Below are positions 17,665 through 25,029 of a stretch of 64,000 nucleotides of DNA, piece after piece. Location of the stretch: contig CAMBNY010000007.1 in the NCBI GenBank assembly GCA_945869165.1, forward strand, positions 1 through 64,000. The letters are read 5' to 3'. This DNA comes from Comamonas sp. lk (lineage in GTDB: Bacteria; Pseudomonadota; Gammaproteobacteria; Burkholderiales; Burkholderiaceae_C). The translations under genes and the position numbers were made by a program. Positions within the stretch are counted from its first letter, which is position 1; each line of letters opens with the position of its first letter. The notes below the pieces were generated by a model. That model saw only the letters and a list, made by a program, of their open reading frames with translations, was not told the DNA's origin and ran no database searches.

Positions 17665-18123
17665 ATGAAACAACGCGGCTTTACGTTGATGGAACTGATG
17701 ATAGTGGTGGCCATCGTTGGCATCTTGTCTGCCATCGCTATTCCCAGCTACCAAGAGTCCGTGCGCAAGTCGCGCCGTGCCGAGGCGCGTGCGCAGTTGC
17801 TGGAGGTGGCGCAGTACATGCAACGCTTTTATTCGCAAAACGACAGTTTTGCGGCCGCTAAAGATGAGACGGCAGTTGCGATTCCTAGTGACCTGGCCAA
17901 GGTGCCGCGCACCACTGCGTCGGGCAATCAAAGCTATGACATTAGCTACACCACGCCAGTGGCCGGTGGTACCAACCCAGGCCTGGTATTTTTCAAAATC
18001 CAGGCAGTACGCAAAGCGGGCGGTCCGATGGACGGTGACCATTGCGGGGACTTCACCCTCGACAACACGGGCACACGCGGCCTGCTAAATGCCACAGAAA
18101 GCCTTGCAAATTGCTGGAAATAG
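17665..18123 (+). CDS. pilE: Type IV pilin PilE-like
   Basis: This 152-residue pilin has the leader MKQRG followed by [20 protein letters not shown], with Glu5 present. Conserved alpha-1 continues as [19 protein letters not shown]. Two cysteines (in GDHCGDF and LANCWK) near the C terminus form the usual D-loop disulfide. The start at 17665 gives the short leader; a further upstream ATG would lengthen it by five residues. It closes the minor pilin operon, and the ComP/PilE-type gene in this position is usually a minor pilin rather than the major PilA. Confidence 0.9.
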   Translation: MKQRGFTLMELMIVVAIVGILSAIAIPSYQESVRKSRRAEARAQLLEVAQYMQRFYSQNDSFAAAKDETAVAIPSDLAKVPRTTASGNQSYDISYTTPVAGGTNPGLVFFKIQAVRKAGGPMDGDHCGDFTLDNTGTRGLLNATESLANCWK

Positions 18124-18159
18124 GTGTGCATTCGCCGCTGCCATACCTCGCGGCGCGGT

Positions 18160-18204
18160 GCGCCGATAGTGCGTAGTGTGCAATGCTTTGCAGACTATCA
18201 GCGC
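18160..18204. other. Nested inverted repeats between convergent pilE and cobT-like genes
   Basis: GCGCCGATAGT at 18160-18170 pairs with ACTATCAGCGC at 18194-18204 with one mismatch. Inside the loop, TGCAA (18179-18183) pairs with TTGCA (18188-18192) around a 4-nt loop. It overlaps the cobT-like stop codon. No T-run follows on either strand, so it is a structure candidate and not a certain terminator. Confidence 0.45.
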
Positions 18205-20096
18205 CTGGCGCGCGCCAGTAAACCCAGCACATCACCCATGGCATGGGACACGGTCTGGTTTTGCAGATCCAGCACGGCGCTGCGTGCAAAGTAAGCGCTT
18301 AAATCCAAGCCCAGCCCCACGGCGCACAAATTGATGACACCCTCGCGCTCTAGTTGACGGGCACTGTGTTGCAAGTCGCGGTCCAGGTAATGCGCATCGT
18401 TGGCCAAAACGGTCGCACCGTCCATCGGGCTGCCATCCGAAAACACCACCAATATGCGGCGCTGTGCGTCCTGCGCGCGCAAGCGCTCTGCCGCCCAACG
18501 CAGGGCTTCTCCATCGACACACTCGCGAAACATATCGGCCTTGAGCAAAGCAGCCAAACCTGGTTTGCTGCGCCGCCAAGGCTGGCCGCTGTCTTTAAAT
18601 ACCATATGGCAAAGCTCATTGAGCCTGCCCGGTTGGGCCGGTTTACCTGCGCGGCGCCAGTCGCGCATCACGCGGCCGCCGTTCCAGGTGTTGGTGGTGT
18701 AGCCCAGTACCTCGGTAGCCACACCGGCCATGTCCAGGGCGCGGGTTAACAAGTCCACCAAGGGCGCGAGTTTGTCCATGTGCTGCTTCATGGAGCCGGA
18801 GCAATCAAGTAATAGGGTAAGCGCTACATCGGCACGCGGAGTGCGTTGGGGCAGGCGGAACACGCGGTGCTCGTCTGGCTTGGCCACCAATTGCGCCAGG
18901 CGACTACCGTCGATATAGCCGCTGTCTTGCGCGCTTTCCCAGCCGTCGATCTGCGGCAACGCCAGCAAAGCCTGCAAGCGCCGGGCCAGGCGTGCGGCGC
19001 TCACGCCGCTGGTGCGCACGCTCTCATCCAATTGGCTGCGCAGCTCCTGCAACTGGGCCGCTCGCACCAAGTCGGTGGTGTGCACTTCGCGGTCGTAGCG
19101 GGTGCTAAACACCCGGTAGCTGTGCACCGCGTCCGGCTGCGCATCGCGCGCGTCCAAGGCGCTGGCAAAGCCGCTTTCCTCACCGGCCTCAAAGTCCACC
19201 CATATTTGCAGCCAGGCGTCTTCTTCGTCCTTGTCGTCGGGAGCAGCTTTGTCGGCCTTGCCCGCAGCTTGCGAAGCGCCCGCAGCCAGATCGGCCACCA
19301 CCTGGGCAATGGCTAAGGCATGTTGCGCATAAAGCGCTTGGTCGTGGCGGCTACGGCGCAAGGCGGCTAGCGCGTGGCCGATGTGCGGCACCAGGCCAAA
19401 ACGGGTGGCTTCGAGCATGTCTTCCAGAGCTTCATCCACAGGCTCGGCAGTCACCCGCGCCCGGCCTATTTGCGCGACCGTGAGCAGCAACATGCCTTGC
19501 GCCGACTCATGCAAACGCGCAGTCACAAAGGCATGCGACCAGGCCTTAAAGCGCGCCGATATATTGCTACGCACGCCCGGCCACTGCGCGGGCACCAGGG
19601 ACTCGGCGCGGTACTGCTCCAGCACATCAAACACCCGCCGCGCCATGGCGCGTTCGGGCCGCAATTGCCGGTGCAATGGCGCATCGCTAAACCGCAAGCG
19701 CAGCGCTATGCCATCGGCAGCGCCGCGAAATGAGACTACGGTCGCCACATCGGGCAGGCTGGCAATGTGCTGCGCCCAAGCATGCGGCGGGCTTTGCACA
19801 TGGCTCGCTGCGTTAAGCCCTTTTGCGGCACTTAGCGCTGTGCGCCCATCCTTAGGCGTGCGCTGTTCTATTTGGGCGGCTTGCGTTTGCATTGCTTCAT
19901 GCAACTTGAACTGCGCCTGCGGATGCAGATGCGGCGCAAAACTGGGCATCGCGCTATCCCCGGCGTACCAGTGCGGGCCGCGTGCATGTACCTCGCGCCG
20001 CGCGCTCAGGGCGCGCAAGGTGGCGGCGCACAAAGCGTCCAGGCGCTGTTGCCTGCGTACGTGCGCTTGCACGGTGTCAACCGGGTCTGCGCCCAT
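18198..20096 (-). CDS. cobT: CobT-like VWA-domain protein (cobaltochelatase subunit family)
   Basis: This 632-residue partner of the upstream CobS-like ATPase has an all-helical N-terminal half, then an acidic linker with DDKDEEDAW (typical of CobT). A C-terminal von Willebrand A domain follows, with the MIDAS motif DCSGS (430-434) and FSDGSPMDGAT. In aerobic cobalamin synthesis CobT and CobS form the ATP-driven chaperone complex that helps CobN insert cobalt into hydrogenobyrinate diamide. No cobN or other cobalamin gene is in the window, so a metal-insertion or remodelling role for another target is possible. The gene starts 10 bp after the cobS-like stop. Confidence 0.85.
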   Translation of the reverse strand: MGADPVDTVQAHVRRQQRLDALCAATLRALSARREVHARGPHWYAGDSAMPSFAPHLHPQAQFKLHEAMQTQAAQIEQRTPKDGRTALSAAKGLNAASHVQSPPHAWAQHIASLPDVATVVSFRGAADGIALRLRFSDAPLHRQLRPERAMARRVFDVLEQYRAESLVPAQWPGVRSNISARFKAWSHAFVTARLHESAQGMLLLTVAQIGRARVTAEPVDEALEDMLEATRFGLVPHIGHALAALRRSRHDQALYAQHALAIAQVVADLAAGASQAAGKADKAAPDDKDEEDAWLQIWVDFEAGEESGFASALDARDAQPDAVHSYRVFSTRYDREVHTTDLVRAAQLQELRSQLDESVRTSGVSAARLARRLQALLALPQIDGWESAQDSGYIDGSRLAQLVAKPDEHRVFRLPQRTPRADVALTLLLDCSGSMKQHMDKLAPLVDLLTRALDMAGVATEVLGYTTNTWNGGRVMRDWRRAGKPAQPGRLNELCHMVFKDSGQPWRRSKPGLAALLKADMFRECVDGEALRWAAERLRAQDAQRRILVVFSDGSPMDGATVLANDAHYLDRDLQHSARQLEREGVINLCAVGLGLDLSAYFARSAVLDLQNQTVSHAMGDVLGLLARARR

Positions 20097-20106
20097 GCTC
20101 GCTCTT

Positions 20107-21057
20107 TTAGGCAGCGGGAAACAATGGACGGTCGAAGCAGCGCTGAAAGTATTCAGCCACCAAGGCGTGCTCGGCTTCGTCGCATTTGTTCACATAGGTC
20201 AGGCGCAGCGCGGTGGCCAGGTCGCCAAAAATTTGCAGGTTCTCGGCCCAGCTAATCACGGTGCGCGGCGACATCAGGGCTGACACATCGCCAGCGGCAA
20301 AGCCTTTGCGCGTCAGGTCCGCCAACGCCACCATTTGCAGTAGCAAGTCTGGCTGCGCAGCCATGGCCGGTACGCGCGCCTGCACGATGGCGGCTTCTTC
20401 CGGCGCGCTAAGGTAATTGAGCGCGGCCACCACGTCCCAGCGGTCTAGCTGCGCATGGTTGAGCCGCTGCGCACCAAAATACAGGCCATTGAGATTGCCT
20501 TGGCCGATGGTGTTACTAGTAGCAAACAAGCGAAATTGCGCATGCGGGTGGATGACGCGGTTTTGGTCTAGCAAAGTGAATTGCCCATCGCGCTCGAGCA
20601 CGCGCTGGATGACGAACATCACATCGGGCCGGCCGGCATCGTATTCATCAAAAATCAGCGCCACAGGCCGCTGCAAGGCCCAGGGCACTATGCCTTCCTG
20701 AAACTCGGTCACTTGTTGGCCCTCGCGCAGCACCACTGCGTCGCGGCCCACCAAGTCCAGGCGGCTGATGTGGCCGTCTAGGTTGACGCGTACACAAGGC
20801 CAGTTCAAGCGCGCGGCCACTTGCTCGATGTGCGTGGATTTTCCGGTGCCGTGCATGCCTTGCACCAGCACGCGCCGGTTGTGCGCGAAGCCCGCCAACA
20901 GGGCCAAGGTCACATCCGGGTTGAAGCGGTAGGCGCTGTCGATGGTCGGCACTAGTTCGCCGCGCTCGGCAAACGCAGGCACCTGTAAATCGCTGTCGAT
21001 GCCAAAAGTGCTGCGCACCGGAACGTGTTGCATGGTAGGCGGGGTGGGCAATGTCAT
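20107..21057 (-). CDS. cobS: CobS-like AAA+ ATPase (MoxR/CobS type)
   Basis: This 316-residue AAA+ ATPase has Walker A GMHGTGKS at 67-74, Walker B LIFDEYD at 134-140 and a sensor-1 asparagine in FATSNTIGQG. The stretch GHISRLDLVGRDAVVL matches CobS. The start at 21057 is one of three close candidates (21069, 21057, 21033). CobS forms hexameric rings that associate with CobT and drive metal chelation. It lies directly upstream of the cobT-like gene on the same strand, downstream of the IclR regulator and next to the sulfonate genes. Whether it serves them is unknown. Confidence 0.88.
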   Translation of the reverse strand: MTLPTPPTMQHVPVRSTFGIDSDLQVPAFAERGELVPTIDSAYRFNPDVTLALLAGFAHNRRVLVQGMHGTGKSTHIEQVAARLNWPCVRVNLDGHISRLDLVGRDAVVLREGQQVTEFQEGIVPWALQRPVALIFDEYDAGRPDVMFVIQRVLERDGQFTLLDQNRVIHPHAQFRLFATSNTIGQGNLNGLYFGAQRLNHAQLDRWDVVAALNYLSAPEEAAIVQARVPAMAAQPDLLLQMVALADLTRKGFAAGDVSALMSPRTVISWAENLQIFGDLATALRLTYVNKCDEAEHALVAEYFQRCFDRPLFPAA

Positions 21058-21163
21058 ACGCGCATCCAAAGTGACTAAATGAGTGTGAAAGCTTTTGCTA
21101 GTTAGACGTAAACGCGTACGCTATTGCTTTGGCAGTTATAGGGCGCGCAAATCGCAGTCAGCT

Positions 21164-22000
21164 TCACGCGCGCTGCGCATCATCGTGCCCGCTGCCCGCG
21201 GGCGTGGCATCGGCTTCGATCTGGCTTAGGGCCTTGGCCGCACTGTGCAAAGCCGGCAGCAAGGCCAGGGCTTTATCTGCCGTCATGCGCATCAAAGGCG
21301 CTTGCACCGCGACGCACAAATTGGCCCGCCCCAGCGCCGAGGGCACGGCCACCGCCACGCACATGAGGCCGGGCAAAAATTCTTCGTTGTCCAGCGCAAA
21401 ACCCTGGCGTTTGACGGCGCGGATTTCGGCCTCCAGCGCCTCAGGCTGGGTCAGGGTTTTGGGGGTGTATGCCTCTAGCGGCACATGGGCGAGCAGGCGC
21501 TGGCGCTGGCCGGGCGTCATCTGGCTTAAAAAGATTTTTCCGCTGGCCGAGCAATGCACCGGCACGCGCGAGCCGGGGTGCAAATAAAAGCGCAGCGGCG
21601 CCGGTGTTTCGACCCGGTCCAGGTAAATCACTTCGCTACCGCTCAGGGCTGTGAGGTTGCAGCTTTCGCCCACGTCACTCACCAGTTTGCGCAGCACCGC
21701 GTGGCGCGCGCCATGGGCGGTGTCGTTGAGCAGCAGGTTTTCGGCCAGGCGGCGCAGGCGCAGGCCGGTGCCGTACAAGCGCCCGTCGCCGCTGCGGCTG
21801 AGCAAATGCGCGGCCTCCAGTTGCTGCAACATGCGATGCAGCGTGGGCTTGGGCAAAGCGGTCTCGTCAGCCAGGCTTTGCAGGGAGAAATACTGGTCTT
21901 TGGAGGCAATCACCTCTAAGAGCGCAAACAAGCGCAAGGTGGGCGTGTCCCCATTAATTTCCGGAGGCAGCGCGGGGGACAAGGCGGTGAGCGTAGGCAT
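21164..22000 (-). CDS. IclR-family transcriptional regulator, divergent from xsc
   Basis: This 278-residue regulator has an N-terminal winged helix (about 20-80; SLQSLADETALPKPTLHRML is the recognition helix region). A C-terminal IclR effector domain follows, with PVHCSASGKIFLSQM and a RQGFALDNEEFLPGLMCVAV stretch. The start at 22000 is preferred over 22027. It is transcribed away from xsc across a 191-bp gap that contains a perfect palindrome in the xsc promoter region. This strongly suggests that it controls xsc-pta and itself. The effector is unknown; sulfoacetaldehyde or a precursor would fit. Confidence 0.88.
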   Translation of the reverse strand: MPTLTALSPALPPEINGDTPTLRLFALLEVIASKDQYFSLQSLADETALPKPTLHRMLQQLEAAHLLSRSGDGRLYGTGLRLRRLAENLLLNDTAHGARHAVLRKLVSDVGESCNLTALSGSEVIYLDRVETPAPLRFYLHPGSRVPVHCSASGKIFLSQMTPGQRQRLLAHVPLEAYTPKTLTQPEALEAEIRAVKRQGFALDNEEFLPGLMCVAVAVPSALGRANLCVAVQAPLMRMTADKALALLPALHSAAKALSQIEADATPAGSGHDDAQRA

Positions 22001-22072
22001 GGCTAGATGGTAACGCAATCTTATCAAGGTATCAATAAATGGAATTTTTTGTTTCGAATATTAGATTTTTTA

Positions 22073-22126
22073 TTGCATCAAAAGATGTTTTTCGATATAG
22101 TCGCTTCAAATTCCGGTTTCCGGAAT
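22073..22126 (+). promoter_or_regulatory. Candidate xsc promoter with a downstream IclR-type palindrome
   Basis: TTGCAT (22073-22078) and TATAGT (22096-22101) are separated by 17 bp and form a sigma70-like promoter. Nine bases further on, ATTCCGG-TTT-CCGGAAT (22110-22126) is a perfect 7-bp inverted repeat. A repressor bound there would cover the predicted transcription start. The adjacent divergent IclR gene is the obvious candidate binder; this link is inferred. Confidence 0.55.
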
Positions 22127-22191
22127 AGTTTGTACCATAAGCCAGTCTTTTTGGTGCAATGCAGCATATTTTTTATCCAGGAGAAGCTTTT

Positions 22192-24009
22192 ATGCCCCAA
22201 GCCCCCCAAGACAATCGCACCGTCGTTAGCGGCGTGCAAAAAATGACGCCTTCCGAGGCTTTTGTCGAGACCATGGTCGCCAATGGCGTGACCGACATCT
22301 TCGGCATCATGGGCTCGGCCTTTATGGATGCGATGGACATCTTCGCGCCCGCCGGTATCCGCTTGGTGCCGGTGGTGCATGAGCAAGGCGCAGGCCACAT
22401 GGCCGACGGATACGCCCGCGTTTCGGGCCGCCACGGCGTGGTGATCGGGCAAAACGGACCGGGCATCAGCAACTGCGTCACCGCCATTGCCGCCGCTTAT
22501 TGGTCGCACAGCCCGGTGGTCATGATCACCCCCGAGACCGGCACCATGGGCATGGGCCTGGGCGGCTTCCAAGAAGCGCACCAGTTGCCCATGTTTCAAG
22601 AGTTCACCAAATACCAGGGCCATGTGAACAACCCCAAGCGCATGGCTGAATACACAGGCCGCTGCTTTGACCGCGCTATGTCGGAGATGGGCCCTACGCA
22701 GCTCAATATCCCGCGCGATTATTTTTACGGCGAAATCCAGTGCGAAATCCCCAAGCCCATGCGCGTGGAGCGCGGCCATGGTGGCGAAAACAGTCTGGCC
22801 GCTGCGGTGGAAATGCTGGCGCAGGCCGAGTTCCCGGTCATTCTGTCCGGCGGCGGCGTGGTGATGGGCGATGCGGTGGCCGAATGCGTAGCCTTGGCCG
22901 AGCGCTTGGGCGCGCCAGTGGCCAATGGCTATTTGCGCAACGACTCCTTCCCTGCCAGCCACCCGCTGTGGGCCGGCCCGCTGGGCTACCAAGGCTCCAA
23001 GGCGGCGATGAAGTTGATTGCGCAGGCCGATGTGGTGATCGCGCTGGGTTCGCGCATGGGCCCGTTTGGCACCCTGCCCCAGCACGGCATGGACTACTGG
23101 CCTAAAGACGCCAAGATCATCCAGGTGGAGGCCGACCACACCAATTTAGGGTTGGTGAAGAAAATCACCGTGGGCATCCATGGCGACGCCAAAGCGGTAG
23201 CCAAAGAGTTGCTACGCCGCCTGAGCAGCATGACGCTGGCCAGCGATGCGACCAAAGCGCAGCGCGCCGCCACTATTGCCACCGAGAAAGCCGCCTGGGA
23301 AAAAGAGCTGGACAGCTGGACACACGAGCGCGACGCCTACAGCCTGGACATGATTGACGAAGCCAAAGGCGAACGCACACCCACAGGCGGCACCTATTTG
23401 CACCCACGCCAGGTGCTGCGCGAACTGGAAAAAGCCATGCCCCCGCGGGTGATGGTGTCCACCGACATCGGCAATATCAACGCGGTGGCCAACAGCTATT
23501 TGCGCTTTGACGAGCCACGCAGCTTTTTCGCGCCCATGAGCTTTGGTAACTGCGGCTACTCGCTGCCCACCATGATCGGTGCCAAAGCCGCCGCCATGGA
23601 CCGCCCAGCAGTAGCCTACGCGGGTGATGGCGCTTGGGGCATGAGCATGTCCGAACTCATGACCGCTGTGCGCCACGACATTCCCGTCACCGCCGTGGTC
23701 TTCCATAACCGTCAATGGGGCGCAGAAAAGAAAAACCAGGTGGACTTTTACAACCGCCGCTTTGTGGCCGGTGAGTTGGAGAGCGAAAGCTTTGCGGGCA
23801 TTGCGATTGCCATGGGCGCCCAAGGCATTGTGGTGGACAAGCTGGAAGACGTGGGCCCGGCTTTCAAGCGCGCTATCGATATGCAAATGAAGGAAGGAAA
23901 AACCTGCGTCATCGAGATCATGTGCACCCGCGAATTGGGCGATCCCTTCCGCCGCGACGCGCTGTCTAAACCGGTGCGCTTTTTGGACAAGTACAAGGAC
24001 TACGTTTAA
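22192..24009 (+). CDS. xsc: Sulfoacetaldehyde acetyltransferase
   Basis: This thiamine-diphosphate enzyme cleaves sulfoacetaldehyde with phosphate to acetyl phosphate and sulfite, the desulfonation step in taurine, isethionate and sulfoacetate catabolism. The start at 22192 has a good AGGAG ribosome site. The 605-residue protein has the ThDP-activating glutamate Glu64 in VVHEQGAGHMADGYAR. The cofactor-binding motif starts with GDG at 478-480 and ends in VVFHN. Xsc-specific stretches include IGQNGPGISNCVTAIAAAYW and NRQWGAEKKNQVDFYNRRFV. It is full length, followed by pta 29 bp later. Sequence and neighbours agree, so acetolactate synthase is unlikely. Confidence 0.96.
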   Translation: MPQAPQDNRTVVSGVQKMTPSEAFVETMVANGVTDIFGIMGSAFMDAMDIFAPAGIRLVPVVHEQGAGHMADGYARVSGRHGVVIGQNGPGISNCVTAIAAAYWSHSPVVMITPETGTMGMGLGGFQEAHQLPMFQEFTKYQGHVNNPKRMAEYTGRCFDRAMSEMGPTQLNIPRDYFYGEIQCEIPKPMRVERGHGGENSLAAAVEMLAQAEFPVILSGGGVVMGDAVAECVALAERLGAPVANGYLRNDSFPASHPLWAGPLGYQGSKAAMKLIAQADVVIALGSRMGPFGTLPQHGMDYWPKDAKIIQVEADHTNLGLVKKITVGIHGDAKAVAKELLRRLSSMTLASDATKAQRAATIATEKAAWEKELDSWTHERDAYSLDMIDEAKGERTPTGGTYLHPRQVLRELEKAMPPRVMVSTDIGNINAVANSYLRFDEPRSFFAPMSFGNCGYSLPTMIGAKAAAMDRPAVAYAGDGAWGMSMSELMTAVRHDIPVTAVVFHNRQWGAEKKNQVDFYNRRFVAGELESESFAGIAIAMGAQGIVVDKLEDVGPAFKRAIDMQMKEGKTCVIEIMCTRELGDPFRRDALSKPVRFLDKYKDYV

Positions 24010-24038
24010 AGCGCGCAGCGTCCATACCGGGCGGCAAC

Positions 24039-24965
24039 ATGGATTACGCACATCCGCGATTGCAAGCGCTGATGGCCCGCGCGATAGCGCAGGCCGGCAA
24101 CAGCCCGGACGCGCTGGGCCTGGTCTATCCCTGCGATGCACTGGCGCTGGACGCGGCGCGGCGCATAGCACACAGCGGCATGGCGCGCCCGGTGCTGATC
24201 GGCCCGGCGTCGTTGATTGCCGCTGCTGCGGATGCGGCGCAAGTGGATGTGCGCGATTTCGAGCTCATCGACAGCGGCAGCGCAGCACCGGATGCGGCCT
24301 TGCATGCCTGCGGGCTGGCACGCAGTGGCGATGTGCGCGCCTTGATGAAGGGCTCGCTGCATACCGACGAATTGATGGCCGCAGTGGTGAACAAAGATAC
24401 CGGCTTGCGCGGTAGCAGCCGTATCAGCCACGCTTTTGTGTTTGACCTACCGCGCTACCACAAGCTTTTGGCGCTGGCCGATTGCGTGGTGAATATCGCG
24501 CCGGACCTGAAAACCAAAAAAGACATTGTGGGCAATGCGGTGGCCTTATTGCACAAGCTCGGTATCGCCCAGCCCAAGGTCGGTATCGTGGCCGCCGTAG
24601 AGTTGGTGAACCCCTCGATTCCTGCCACGCTCGATGCCCAGGCTTTGGTGGAGATGGCGCTCGCAGGTGCTTGGCCCGGCGCTGTCGTGGAAGGGCCGTT
24701 TGGTTTTGACAATGCGTTTTCTGCAGAGGCTGCACGCATCAAAAAAATCGAGTCGAAAGTAGCCGGTGATGCGGACCTGCTCCTCATGCCCGACCTCAAC
24801 GCCGGCAATATGCTGTACAAGAGTTTTAACTATGTGGGCGGTGGCGACTGCGCCGGTTTGGTACTCGGCGCGCGTGTGCCGATAGTGCTGACCTCGCGCG
24901 CGGATTCGCTGCAATCGCGCATGGCCTCGGTGGCGCTGGCCGTGCTTGCCGCAGCGCCTGGCTAG
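24039..24965 (+). CDS. pta: Phosphate acetyltransferase
   Basis: This 308-residue short-form phosphotransacetylase converts the acetyl phosphate from Xsc to acetyl-CoA. Family segments are visible: VVNIAPDLKTKKDIVGNAVA, VEGPFGFDNAFS, and the C-terminal DLLLMPDLNAGNMLYKS with GARVPIVLTSRADS. It lacks the N-terminal DRTGG-type domain of E. coli Pta, as expected for the sulfonate-associated form. It lies directly downstream of xsc, on the same strand, and probably in the same transcript. Confidence 0.94.
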   Translation: MDYAHPRLQALMARAIAQAGNSPDALGLVYPCDALALDAARRIAHSGMARPVLIGPASLIAAAADAAQVDVRDFELIDSGSAAPDAALHACGLARSGDVRALMKGSLHTDELMAAVVNKDTGLRGSSRISHAFVFDLPRYHKLLALADCVVNIAPDLKTKKDIVGNAVALLHKLGIAQPKVGIVAAVELVNPSIPATLDAQALVEMALAGAWPGAVVEGPFGFDNAFSAEAARIKKIESKVAGDADLLLMPDLNAGNMLYKSFNYVGGGDCAGLVLGARVPIVLTSRADSLQSRMASVALAVLAAAPG

Positions 24966-25029
24966 CGCAGACCCCCATCGCATTTGGCCGACGCAAACCC
25001 GATAACAAAAATACCAAGAGACAAGCACC

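Noticed and set aside
22078-24171. Long antisense open frames across xsc
   Set aside because: They are shadows in GC-rich coding DNA; the translations are His/Ala/Gly-rich and lack recognisable domains.
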